From contig LNDR01000398.1 in the NCBI GenBank assembly GCA_001464755.1, positions 1-38,252 of the forward strand: a stretch of 38,252 nt of DNA. Reading direction: 5' to 3'. The notes below the pieces were generated by a model that made no database searches, was not told where the DNA came from, and saw only the letters and a program-made list of their open reading frames with translations. The position numbers and the translations under genes were made by a program. The stretch is from Rhizobiales bacterium Ga0077524 (GTDB lineage Bacteria; Pseudomonadota; Alphaproteobacteria; Rhizobiales; Hyphomicrobiaceae). How positions within the stretch are numbered: position 1 is the first letter of the stretch; each line of letters opens with the position of its first letter. Below, piece after piece: positions 8,751 through 16,376 of this stretch.

Positions 8751-9795
8751 GACCACGATCAACCAATAAATCGGTAATGCCCGCCCCTGCCCACATCGCG
8801 ACGAGCGCCAGCCAGGCCGTAACCGCGAACACCGCACCGCCCGCGACGCCCGCCCCGACTGCGCAGCCGCCAGCCAACATGCTGCCGAACCCCATCAGCA
8901 TAGCGCCGACGATGTAGCGAATCATGCTGGCGCCACCCTCGTAGCCCTGCAGCTCGATCTCGCGCGTCGCCGCCGCGGCCAACAACGACCCGAGGAAAAC
9001 GCCAGGGATCAACCCCGCATCAAAACTCAGCGGAATCGACGGCATGTTGATCAAAGCCATCAGCGTATCAGCCGAAGGCCCCGTGAAACTGATGCTCTTG
9101 ACAGCGACCGGCTCGAATGAGGTTTGCGCAATCCAGAACGTCACGGCCCAGGCGCCGGCTACTGCCAGCCCGACGCCGATGGCTGCGATCGACCGCCAAG
9201 TCCCGACACTCTGTCGCCGCGAAAGCCACAGGCCCGGTATCAGCCACGCGAGACCGATCACGACGCCAGCCAGCGCGCTGCCTCCGAAGGGCGCCAGCAG
9301 GCTGCGTTGCACCCCACCCTCGACCATCCAGAGGTTTGCAAGCCATTCGCGCGCCGGCGATAGCGCGCCCCGGTAGGAGGCCTGGGCGACGAGCGTGACA
9401 ATGAGCCCCGTCACAAGGGCCCGAAGATTGCCGGTCGCGGAAAGCACCAGAAGACGACTCGCACAACCCCGCGCCAGAACCATCCCCGCCCCGAACATCG
9501 CGCCGCCGAGCAGCGCCCCCGATACCGATCCGCGGGCAACGAGTTGCCGCGCATTCGAGACGTCGAGCAGACCGGCGAGAATCAAGCCTTGCGTAGCGAC
9601 CACGGCAGCGCCGAACGCCACCAACCATATCGCGAGCTTCGGTCCCAAGGCGCCGCGCGACACCTCGACCGTCGCGGCCCTCAGGCAAAAGCGGCTTTGC
9701 TGCGCCAGCGCACCGAATGCCAAGCCGACCACCAGCCCGCCGAGTGCCAGCACAGCCCCGTCGCCCAGCTGCTCGACCACATCGCCAAGTGTCAC
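8704..9795 (-). CDS. YeeE/YedE-family sulfur-compound transporter
   Basis: The polytopic inner membrane protein (about 363 aa, nine or ten hydrophobic segments) belongs to the YeeE/YedE family, whose characterised members (TsuA) take up thiosulfate through conserved cysteines. Visible family signatures are QQSRFCLRAA near the N-terminus, LARGCASRLLVLSATGNLRAL in the first repeat and LAGGCAVGAGVAGG in the second repeat. These are the two Gly-Cys-containing loops of an internally duplicated fold. The GTG at 9795 is preferred because GGGAG lies seven bases upstream; another GTG at 9840 is possible. A YedE subgroup is tied to selenium metabolism, so the substrate could be a sulfur or selenium species. 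The 174-base gap upstream holds a strong palindrome. Confidence 0.85.
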   Translation of the reverse strand: MTLGDVVEQLGDGAVLALGGLVVGLAFGALAQQSRFCLRAATVEVSRGALGPKLAIWLVAFGAAVVATQGLILAGLLDVSNARQLVARGSVSGALLGGAMFGAGMVLARGCASRLLVLSATGNLRALVTGLIVTLVAQASYRGALSPAREWLANLWMVEGGVQRSLLAPFGGSALAGVVIGLAWLIPGLWLSRRQSVGTWRSIAAIGVGLAVAGAWAVTFWIAQTSFEPVAVKSISFTGPSADTLMALINMPSIPLSFDAGLIPGVFLGSLLAAAATREIELQGYEGGASMIRYIVGAMLMGFGSMLAGGCAVGAGVAGGAVFAVTAWLALVAMWAGAGITDLLVDRGLSAPALRPEGLRPSS

Positions 9796-9949
9796 CCTAG
9801 CACTCCCGCAAGGGCACCGAGGGTGATCGCCCTCGATCACCCTCGACAGCCTCGATTTGCACAGCTCGCGCGCCCCGCCGCCGAGCGAGCCGACCGCCTT
9901 CCTCTAACGGCTCAGGCCCGAGGCGGGCTTGATCTGTCTCAAGACCGGC

Positions 9950-9971
9950 GAAGCTCGGTCGACCGAGCTTC
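9950..9971 (-). terminator. Perfect 22-base palindrome at the end of the acyl-CoA synthetase gene
   Basis: GAAGCTCGGTC at 9950-9960 is followed directly by its exact reverse complement at 9961-9971. It begins within the stop codon of the synthetase gene. As RNA it would form a very stable hairpin. No U-run follows on the minus strand, so it would be an atypical intrinsic terminator or an RNA 3'-end stabiliser. A protein-binding palindrome is the alternative. Confidence 0.5.
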
Positions 9972-11514
9972 AGATCCGCCGCCCCGCCGTCTCCCAATAC
10001 GGCTCTCGAAGACGCCGCTTGAAAATCTTCCCCGAGTCCTCCCGCGGCAGTCCGGTACGGATCTCGATGCGCCGAGGCACCTTGTATCCCGCGAGATGTG
10101 CCGCCAGGTGCCGGCGCACGGCCTCGGGCTCCAGCGTATTCCCCTCCTGCGGCTCGACCAGCATCAGCAGCGCCTCGCCGAACTCTTCGTCGGGGATGCC
10201 GAACACCGCGCAATCCTTGACACCAGGAATGCCGATGCCCACGGCCTCGATCTCGGCCGGGTAGATGTTCACACCGCCCGAGATCACCATGTCGCGCTTG
10301 CGATCACAGAGGAAAAGATAGCCCTGCGGGTCGAGATAGCCCATATCGCCACACGTGATGAGCCCGTTCCGCTCGACCTCGGCCCGCTTCCCCGGCAACT
10401 TGTTGTAGGTAAATTCCGGCACGCACCCGACCCGCGAGTAGACCTCGCCGATCTCACCCTCCGCCACTTCGCGCCCATCGTCGCCATAGACCTTCAGCGT
10501 GGTCCCCGGCGTCACTTTGCCGACTGATCCCGGCCGCTCGAGCCACTCCTTGCTCGAGATCATCGTGATCGCCCCGATCTCGGTCGCACCATAGAACTCC
10601 CAGACGATCGGCCCCCACCAGTCGATCATCGCCCGCTTGACGTCGGGTGGGCAGGGCGCCGCCGCGTGCATCACGAATTTCAGCGACGACACGTCGTAGC
10701 GCCGTCGAACGTTCTCGGGCAGCTTCAGCAGCCGCACGAACATCACGGGCACCATGAACAGCGTTGTGATCCTGTGCTGCTGGACCGCCGCCAGGAACGC
10801 TTCCGGCTCGAACCGGGGCAGCACCACGAGCAGATCGGCGACCCGCGCAGCTCGCAGCGCGAACGAGTTTGGCGCGGAATGGTAGAGCGGGCCCGGTAGC
10901 AAGGCCCTCACCCCCGGTTCGAGCCCGTTGATCAGCCGCCGTTGCTCGTCGAGGCCCTGCTGCTGCTCGGGCGTCGGCGGCGCCCGCCTTACGCCCTTCG
11001 GATGGCCCGTCGTGCCGGAGGTGTAAAGCATGCTCATCGTCTGGGGCACCACTGGCCCATCGTAGGGCTGGCTTGCTGCGAGCAGAGCCTCCCAGTCGTG
11101 GAACTCGCCACTGCGCGCCGTGCCTGCCTCGATCCGGTAGGTTGAACGGATGTCCTGCGACACCGCCACAGCGACCACCGCGGCGGCGGCCGGCAGGCGA
11201 TTGCCCAGAGCGGCCAGCAGATCATCGTGCCCCACCACGACCCGCGCGTCGCAGTCGGCGAGCACGTACGCGACCTCCTCCGGGTGGAAGTGCCAGTTCA
11301 CCGGCACCGCATAAGCGCCTATGCGCTGCGCCGCCAACGAGGCTTCGAGAAAGGCGATATCGTTGCGCAGCAGGATCGCAACGGATTGCCCCGGACCGGC
11401 GCCGAGCCTGGCAAACGCCGTCGCCGCCCGCGCTACCCGATCCTCGAACAGATCTTTCGAGAGATGCCGCTCTCCACTCGCAATTCCGTCGTGCCATCGC
11501 GCCGCGCCGACCAT
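9970..11514 (-). CDS. AMP-binding acyl-CoA synthetase (FadD/bile-acid-CoA ligase-like)
   Basis: The 514-aa ANL-superfamily enzyme should activate a carboxylic acid to an acyl-adenylate and then to the CoA thioester. Motifs in order are the P-loop YTSGTTGHPKG (164-174), YGATEIGA (308-315), the GD of TCGDMGYLD (389-390), the hinge region CDRKRDMVISGGVNIYP (403-419) and the catalytic Lys in SGKIFKR (K496). Length is typical. The ATG at 11514 has GAGGGAG five bases upstream; an upstream in-frame start has no such site. It is the last gene of a run with a 68-aa gene and xdhC. The substrate (aromatic, alicyclic or fatty acid) cannot be read from sequence. Confidence 0.93.
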   Translation of the reverse strand: MVGAARWHDGIASGERHLSKDLFEDRVARAATAFARLGAGPGQSVAILLRNDIAFLEASLAAQRIGAYAVPVNWHFHPEEVAYVLADCDARVVVGHDDLLAALGNRLPAAAAVVAVAVSQDIRSTYRIEAGTARSGEFHDWEALLAASQPYDGPVVPQTMSMLYTSGTTGHPKGVRRAPPTPEQQQGLDEQRRLINGLEPGVRALLPGPLYHSAPNSFALRAARVADLLVVLPRFEPEAFLAAVQQHRITTLFMVPVMFVRLLKLPENVRRRYDVSSLKFVMHAAAPCPPDVKRAMIDWWGPIVWEFYGATEIGAITMISSKEWLERPGSVGKVTPGTTLKVYGDDGREVAEGEIGEVYSRVGCVPEFTYNKLPGKRAEVERNGLITCGDMGYLDPQGYLFLCDRKRDMVISGGVNIYPAEIEAVGIGIPGVKDCAVFGIPDEEFGEALLMLVEPQEGNTLEPEAVRRHLAAHLAGYKVPRRIEIRTGLPREDSGKIFKRRLREPYWETAGRRI

Positions 11515-11597
11515 GCGTGCTCCCTCGTCAAGCTCCTGGCCGACAAATTCACACCGCCACAGCGCCTTGCACAAGGTCCCGCGCTTAGGTCCCGCGC

Positions 11598-11804
11598 TCA
11601 GTCGTCGAGCATCGAGAGCGCCGCGCGCCTGTCGCCGGGCTTCAATCTGAGAAAAACGGTGCGCGCCTGCTTGATGTCGCGCTCGAGGCCGCTCTCTGCG
11701 GCTGCACTCAACGCGGCCACGGCCGGGTGGTCATTGCCGCACACGAACGCCACGGCCTTGGCGAGCCGACCCATCGTTGCGCGGTCGATTTTAGTCTCGT
11801 CCAT
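11598..11804 (-). CDS. Small conserved-looking protein of unknown function (68 aa)
   Basis: I do not recognise this family. The 68-aa product is predicted to be soluble and largely helical, with Ala-rich heptad-like spacing (VAALSAAAESGLERDIKQA) and a charged C-terminus (LKPGDRRAALSMLDD). It has two residues worth noting, Cys22 and His26, in FVCGNDHP. AGGGAA lies very close to the ATG. It sits between xdhC (46 bases upstream) and the acyl-CoA synthetase (83 bases downstream) on the same strand, so it is probably co-transcribed. Frame integrity and position support a real gene, but a chance frame cannot be excluded in such GC-rich DNA. Confidence 0.58.
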   Translation of the reverse strand: MDETKIDRATMGRLAKAVAFVCGNDHPAVAALSAAAESGLERDIKQARTVFLRLKPGDRRAALSMLDD

Positions 11805-11850
11805 GCTTCCCTGCGCTCTTCGCTCGCTGCTTCGTCCGGACGCCGACTGG

Positions 11851-12885
11851 TCAACCTGTGCGCTTTGCTCCGCGCACGGCCCGAATGATCTCTGCCATCA
11901 CCGAGACCGCGATCTCGGCCGGCGTCTGCGCACCGATATCGATACCGATCGGCGCGCGGATGCGACCGAGTTCGGCTTCCGTAATGCCCGCCGCCAGCAA
12001 CCGCTCGCGCCGCTTGGCATGATTGCGCGAGGAGCCCAGCGCACCGACGTAGAGACAATCCGACTTCAGCGCGAGCTTCAACGCCTCGTCGTCGATGTGG
12101 CCGACGTGCGCCAGGGCCACCACTGCCGTGTACGGGTCGAGCCCGATCTTCGGTAGCACGTCTTGCGGCCACTCCGCATGGATCTTGACGCCTGGAAAGC
12201 GATCCGGAGCCGCGAAAGCCGTGCGCGGATCTACCACCTGCACCTCGTAGCCGGAGAGCCGGGCGATCTCCGCGAGGACCTGGCCGATATGCGATGCGCC
12301 GACGACGATGATCCGTGCCGGCGGCACCAGGGCGTGCAGGAAGACCTCGCCGTCGGGCGTGTCCTTGATGCTGCTCTTCGCGGTCGAGAACCTCTGTGCC
12401 ACGTCTTCCGGCACGTTGGCGTCCTCGCGTGTGAACATGGATTTCGCGCCGTCCTTTAGCCTCGTCGCGATCACGAGCCCGCGCCGCGCTTGCTGCGCCT
12501 GGACCGCACGCTCGATCAGTTCCCGGCCACCGCCTTCGGCTTGCACTCGCTCGACATAGACTTTGACCTTGCCGCCGCACGGCAGGCCTGCCCGCCACGC
12601 CGTCTCATCGGCGACCCCGAACTCCAACAGCTTGGGTTTGCCAGACGCCAGGATATCGTCAGCCTCGGCGATCACGTCGCCCTCGATGCAACCGCCGGAA
12701 ACCGAGCCTTTGAAGCGCCCGTCGGCCGCCACGGCCATTTGTCCGCCGATCGGCACCGGAGCCGATCCCCACGTATCCACCACTGTGGCAATCGCGACGG
12801 CACCGTCCCGGTCGAGCCAGTCGCGCGCAGCCTCGAGAACGCCGATCTCGTCACGGGCTGTATGGGGCGCTGGTGTGTCGGACAT
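11851..12885 (-). CDS. xdhC: XdhC/CoxI family molybdenum-cofactor maturation factor
   Basis: The 344-aa protein belongs to the XdhC/CoxI family, which binds molybdenum cofactor and helps load its sulfurated form into xanthine-dehydrogenase-type enzymes. The N-terminal XdhC domain shows ATVVDTWGSAPVPIGGQMA and GSVSGGCIEGDVI (Cys in the conserved GGC). The C-terminal Rossmann-like domain starts RIIVVGASHIGQVLAEIA and includes ALAHVGHIDDEAL and GALGSSRNHAKRRERL. The ATG at 12885 has GGAG seven bases upstream; an ATG at 12906 is an alternative. The likely client in this window is the IorAB-type hydroxylase at 21792-24474, which lacks its own adjacent maturase. That pairing is inference. Confidence 0.9.
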   Translation of the reverse strand: MSDTPAPHTARDEIGVLEAARDWLDRDGAVAIATVVDTWGSAPVPIGGQMAVAADGRFKGSVSGGCIEGDVIAEADDILASGKPKLLEFGVADETAWRAGLPCGGKVKVYVERVQAEGGGRELIERAVQAQQARRGLVIATRLKDGAKSMFTREDANVPEDVAQRFSTAKSSIKDTPDGEVFLHALVPPARIIVVGASHIGQVLAEIARLSGYEVQVVDPRTAFAAPDRFPGVKIHAEWPQDVLPKIGLDPYTAVVALAHVGHIDDEALKLALKSDCLYVGALGSSRNHAKRRERLLAAGITEAELGRIRAPIGIDIGAQTPAEIAVSVMAEIIRAVRGAKRTG

Positions 12886-13059
12886 GGGGGTGCTCCGCTG
12901 AGGCATGTCGTTGCACCCTATCGGGTGGGGCCGTCCGCAGCAAACGCTAGCCGGGCCAGCCAACCGGCACGGCCTCATATAGAGGGCGGTTCGACAAGCA
13001 AACTCCGCGCCTCGGATGCGCGCTGGACGGGGCGCTGCGGTCGAATGCAGTGCAACGCC

Positions 13060-14784
13060 TCAGGCGCCAGGCTGCTGTCCCTTCACCATGCGCCCGGGCA
13101 GGGCACCGGTCGCCTCACCGTTGCGATACGTGACCTTTCCCGACACGATCGTCGCATCGTAGCCCTCGGCTTTTTGCAGCAGCCGCTTTCCGCCCGCCGG
13201 CAGATCGTAGGTGACATAGGGCCGGCCGAAGGAGATCCGATCATGATCGATGACATTGAGATCGGCCTTCTTGCCGACGGCGATGACACCACGGTCGAGC
13301 AACCCTGCGGCACGCGCCGTATCGGACGAAAGTCGCCGCACGATTTCCTCGGTCGTCAACAAGCCGCGCTCGCGCCCCCAATACGTGAACATCCATGTCG
13401 GGAACCCCGCATCCAGGATGAAGCCGACATGCGCGCCGCCATCGCTCAGCCCCATGATCGCGTTCTTGTTCTGTAACAGCGTCTCGGGGGCGGTCAGCTT
13501 GTAGCCCGCATAGTTGACGATCGGCGTATAGAGGAAGTTCCGCCCGCCATCCTCGATCAGAACGTCGTAGGCGACCTCCGCCGCCGTCCGCCCCTCACGA
13601 GAGGCGGTCGCCTCGATCGAATCCTCGCCCTTCGGCAGATAGTTCGGCGGATTGCCGAAGCGGAACATCTGCGCATAGCTCAAACGACGGATCAGCGGGA
13701 AAGTAGAACCGGCAATGGGGTCCTCCGAAAGGATCTTTGCGCGCACCTCGGGGCTCTGCATAGCCTTGACGCGCTCGGCGAGGGGCAAATGAGAAATCGA
13801 CTTGTAGGTTGGCGTACCTGAGAACGGATTCTGGCTGCCCTCGAGTCCGAGCAGGATGCCGATCGCGCGTGGCGGGAAGACCGGCCGGATCGAGAGCCCG
13901 TCCTTCACGGCCTCATCCGCGTATTCCATCAATTCCCGCCAAACGCCCATCCGCTCCTTCTCATGGCGCTGCGCAAGCGAGAACACCGCCGGCCGGCCGC
14001 ACGCCTCGACGACGCGCCGCAGCATGGCGAACTCGGATTTCGCATCCGGCTCGTTCCAATCGGAGACCATCTCGAGGAATCCCGACTTCGCATCCTTCAT
14101 GCCGAGCGCGATGCCGGTCAGCTCCTCCTCGTTGGCACGCAGCGTCGGCGTGTATTCACCCGTCAGGCTCTTGTGGCTGATGGTGCGCGACGTCGAAACG
14201 CCGAAGGCACCGTCGCGAACAGCCTCAGCCGTGATTTTGCGCATGGCTGCGATGTCGGCGGGCGTCGCCTTCTCATGGCGTATCGCCCGCTCGCCCATCA
14301 CGTAGACCCGCATCGCTGCATGCGGCAGAAGGGCGCAAAGGTCGATATCGCGCCGTTGCTTGTCCAGCACGTCGAAGTACTCGGCGAAGGTCTCCCATTG
14401 CCACTTGAGGCCCTCGTGCATGACGGGGCCGGGGATGTCCTCCACGCCTTCCATCAACTCGACGAGCTTCTCGCGATCCTCCGGCTTGCAGGGGGCAAAG
14501 CCGACGCCACAGTTCCCCATCACCGCCGTCGTCACGCCGTGCCATGCCGAAGGTGCGGTATGCTTGTCCCAAACCGCCTGACCGTCATAGTGCGTGTGGA
14601 TGTCGACGAAGCCGGGGGTAACGATCCGACCCTTCGCGTCGACCTCCTCGCGGCCCCGCCCGAGCGACGTGCCGACTGCGCTGATGCGCCCGTTGTCCAC
14701 TGCGACATCCGCTTCCCGCGCTGTCGCTCCGGTTCCGTCGATCACTGTGCCGCCGCGGATGACGAGATCGTGTGTGCCGGCCAT
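13060..14784 (-). CDS. N-acyl-D-amino-acid deacylase / D-aminoacylase-like amidohydrolase
   Basis: The 574-aa zinc-dependent amidohydrolase is cytoplasmic and has no signal peptide. It shows the family start DLVIRGGTVIDGTGA, the metal motif DIHTHYD (H63, H65), the D-aminoacylase hallmark GNCGVGFAPC (C92 as a likely metal ligand) and SDGGAHVGF, with the Asp that acts as general base, near residue 460. The C-terminus has GVIAVGKKADLNVIDHD, typical of the closing beta-sandwich. Members hydrolyse N-acyl-D-amino acids or related amides. Substrate specificity is unknown here. The ATG at 14784 has GGAGG eight bases upstream. The selenoprotein gene lies 170 bases upstream on the same strand; that gap shows no gene. 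Confidence 0.9.
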   Translation of the reverse strand: MAGTHDLVIRGGTVIDGTGATAREADVAVDNGRISAVGTSLGRGREEVDAKGRIVTPGFVDIHTHYDGQAVWDKHTAPSAWHGVTTAVMGNCGVGFAPCKPEDREKLVELMEGVEDIPGPVMHEGLKWQWETFAEYFDVLDKQRRDIDLCALLPHAAMRVYVMGERAIRHEKATPADIAAMRKITAEAVRDGAFGVSTSRTISHKSLTGEYTPTLRANEEELTGIALGMKDAKSGFLEMVSDWNEPDAKSEFAMLRRVVEACGRPAVFSLAQRHEKERMGVWRELMEYADEAVKDGLSIRPVFPPRAIGILLGLEGSQNPFSGTPTYKSISHLPLAERVKAMQSPEVRAKILSEDPIAGSTFPLIRRLSYAQMFRFGNPPNYLPKGEDSIEATASREGRTAAEVAYDVLIEDGGRNFLYTPIVNYAGYKLTAPETLLQNKNAIMGLSDGGAHVGFILDAGFPTWMFTYWGRERGLLTTEEIVRRLSSDTARAAGLLDRGVIAVGKKADLNVIDHDRISFGRPYVTYDLPAGGKRLLQKAEGYDATIVSGKVTYRNGEATGALPGRMVKGQQPGA

Positions 14785-14954
14785 GTCGCCTGCCTCCGGT
14801 TCGCTTCCTCGCGCGAGCGGCCCATTGCCCCGCGCGGATCAAGGATGCGTCAGCAAGCCACATCTGACAAGGCTCGCATTCTCGCAAGGTTCTGCGCCCT
14901 CGAGCTACGGGGGCAGCGGCGCGAGCCAATCCGCAAGTCGTCGAGATTGCCCTG

Positions 14955-15173
14955 TCAGCCGATAGCGCGCAGAAGTTCGTCGTCGCTCGGGAACCGACAG
15001 GTTGCCAGCTTCGAATAGGCGAGGCGCCCATCCACCCGCACCTCGAAGGCACCACCACCCGAGCGCCGCAAGCTCACTTCGGCCGACGGCTTGGCGTGCA
15101 GAATGATCTCCCGCGCCTCACGGGCGCGCGGCTCGTAGTTTCAAGCTCCGCAGTATTCGATCTCGATCTTCAT
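14955..15173 (-). CDS. SelW-like (Rdx family) selenoprotein with in-frame TGA for selenocysteine
   Basis: The 72-residue protein reads MKIEIEYCGA-U-NYEPRAREA and continues to a TGA stop at 14955-14957. Codon 11 (15143-15141) is TGA, and it falls exactly on the selenocysteine of the thioredoxin-fold Rdx/SelW motif CxxU; vertebrate SelW has YCGAUGY. The downstream part also matches the family, with GGGAFEVRVDGRLAYSK (SelW: G-FEV-V-G-L-HSK) and a C-terminal helix SDDELLRAIG. GGAGGG lies eight bases before the ATG at 15173. The frame after TGA stays open for 61 codons, and a hairpin follows at SECIS distance. The family is thought to act in thiol redox reactions. No selA, selB, selC or selD is in the window. 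The gene sits 51 bases after an HtrA-like gene. A Cys-to-stop mutation is the main alternative. Confidence 0.9.
15111..15131 (-). promoter_or_regulatory. Candidate bacterial SECIS element downstream of the TGA codon
   Basis: In the mRNA sense, a 6-bp stem CGCGCC / GGCGCG closes a five-base loop CGUGA (15128-15112). The loop begins 18 bases after the UGA. An alternative register pairs CCGCGC with GCGCGG around a nine-base loop (15131-15111). Known bacterial SECIS hairpins place a short apical loop with an early G about 16-37 bases after UGA (in E. coli fdhF it is a GGU loop). Both position and loop composition fit. The element lies inside the coding region, as expected for bacteria. Confidence 0.72.
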
Positions 15174-15224
15174 ACCTGCAGCCCTCCGTTTCGATGCCTG
15201 ATGGCGATATCCGGCCCACTCTTC

Positions 15225-16235
15225 TCAAAGGCTCGAGTTCAAACGCAAATGATCCCGCCGATTGACGGACTGAACGTTGATCGTCTGCCGCGACCCGTCT
15301 CGCTCGACCAAGACTGGTACAACCACGCCTGCCTCCCCCCGCGCCCAGATCGCGCGATAGAGTTCTGCCAGGGACCGCGGGCGCTCTTCACCTATGCCGA
15401 CAATTCGATCTCCCGCCTTGATGCCAGCCTTGTCAGCCGGTCCGGCCTCGGTTGCCCGCCGCACGACGAGAGTAGCACCCTTCTCGTCGGTCGTGAGCCC
15501 CAGCCACGGCTTCGCTCTGCCCGCGCCAGCCGCGCCAGCCATCAGATCTCCGAGGATTGGCGGCAGCAGATCGATAGGCACGAACATGTTGCCCGGAGTT
15601 CCCGCCCCCGTTCCCGATGCATCTCCCACGACCAGCGAGCCGACCCCGACGAGCCGCCCCTCCCGATTGATCAGCGCTGCCCCGCTCCAATCCTGATAGG
15701 GCGGCGTGGTGAAGATCGCCTCGGAAAGCAGATACTCCCAATAGCCCGCAAACTCGCGTTTCGCCGCGATCGACGCCGGGCCGAGCCGCTCTGCCCCTCC
15801 GCCCAGCGCCACGAGAACCTTGTCGCCCGCTTTCAGTGCCTCGGAGCTGCCGAGTGGCACGGGGCGGACATTGAGCGGCGCCGTCGCCCGGAGCAGGCCA
15901 AAGCCCGTGTCGTAGTCGTAGCCGACGATCTCCGCACCCACCTGACGGCCGTCGTTGAGAACGATCTCGCCAGCGTGCGCCTCGACCATAAGGTAGCCGA
16001 TGGTGAGCACGAGACCGTCGCTATCGAGCACGATGCCGGTGCCCGACCTCTCTGAGCCGAGCGATCCAATCGTGCGGCCATCGGGATTGATGAAGGCCTT
16101 GATCCTGACAACGCCCGAAACGAGCTGATCAACCGGCGTTTGGGCAATCGAGGACGGTGCCGCGAGCGACAACGCCCCGATGAGCGCAATGAGACACGTC
16201 CTCACGGAAAACATCGACAGACGAGCATATGCCAT
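15225..16235 (-). CDS. HtrA-like S1C/PDZ periplasmic protein with degenerate catalytic triad
   Basis: The 336-aa exported protein has a signal peptide (about residues 9-32, SLAAPSSIAQT), a trypsin-like fold and a C-terminal PDZ domain (about 255-325, GPADKAGIKAGDRIVGIG). Alignment by motif to DegP/HtrA shows GIVLDSDGLVLTIGYLMVEA where active enzymes have G-ILTN-HVV, so the catalytic His is Tyr81. Asp109 (DTGFGLLRA) and Ser184 in DWSGAALIN are kept, but the canonical GNSGG is altered. It probably binds or chaperones unfolded protein and does not cut it. The ATG at 16235 is chosen ahead of the signal peptide; its ribosome-binding site is weak and 16214 is an alternative. The selenoprotein gene follows after 51 bases. 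Confidence 0.82.
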   Translation of the reverse strand: MAYARLSMFSVRTCLIALIGALSLAAPSSIAQTPVDQLVSGVVRIKAFINPDGRTIGSLGSERSGTGIVLDSDGLVLTIGYLMVEAHAGEIVLNDGRQVGAEIVGYDYDTGFGLLRATAPLNVRPVPLGSSEALKAGDKVLVALGGGAERLGPASIAAKREFAGYWEYLLSEAIFTTPPYQDWSGAALINREGRLVGVGSLVVGDASGTGAGTPGNMFVPIDLLPPILGDLMAGAAGAGRAKPWLGLTTDEKGATLVVRRATEAGPADKAGIKAGDRIVGIGEERPRSLAELYRAIWARGEAGVVVPVLVERDGSRQTINVQSVNRRDHLRLNSSL

Positions 16236-16313
16236 TTCGGTACCCACGCTGTTTCGCACGCTGGCAGCGAGTGTGCCACGAATGAGGCGCACCGTTATCC
16301 GCCTCGCGCGAAA

Positions 16314-16341
16314 TTGACCTTGAGCCACCAGCGGATATGGT
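16314..16341 (+). promoter_or_regulatory. Possible sigma-70-type promoter for the DUF937-like gene
   Basis: TTGACC (16314-16319) and TATGGT (16336-16341) are separated by 16 bases and lie 36 bases before the ATG at 16377. The -35 box matches five of six consensus bases and the -10 box four of six. It sits in the 141-base divergent gap between the HtrA-like gene and the DUF937-like gene. The call is by eye only. Confidence 0.3.
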
Positions 16342-16376
16342 CACGCGATCGACGATCGACGAGGACGGTTGCGGCC

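Noticed and set aside
14585-15058. A 157-codon minus-strand frame overlapping the selenoprotein and the amidohydrolase start
   Set aside because: It is out of frame with both, has no recognisable domain and would need to override two well-supported genes.
15141-15143. The TGA read as a true stop, making the SelW-like gene a pseudogene
   Set aside because: The TGA falls exactly on the Sec site of the family, the downstream frame and fold are intact, and a SECIS-like hairpin follows. A random nonsense mutation is much less likely, though only genome-wide sel genes can settle it.
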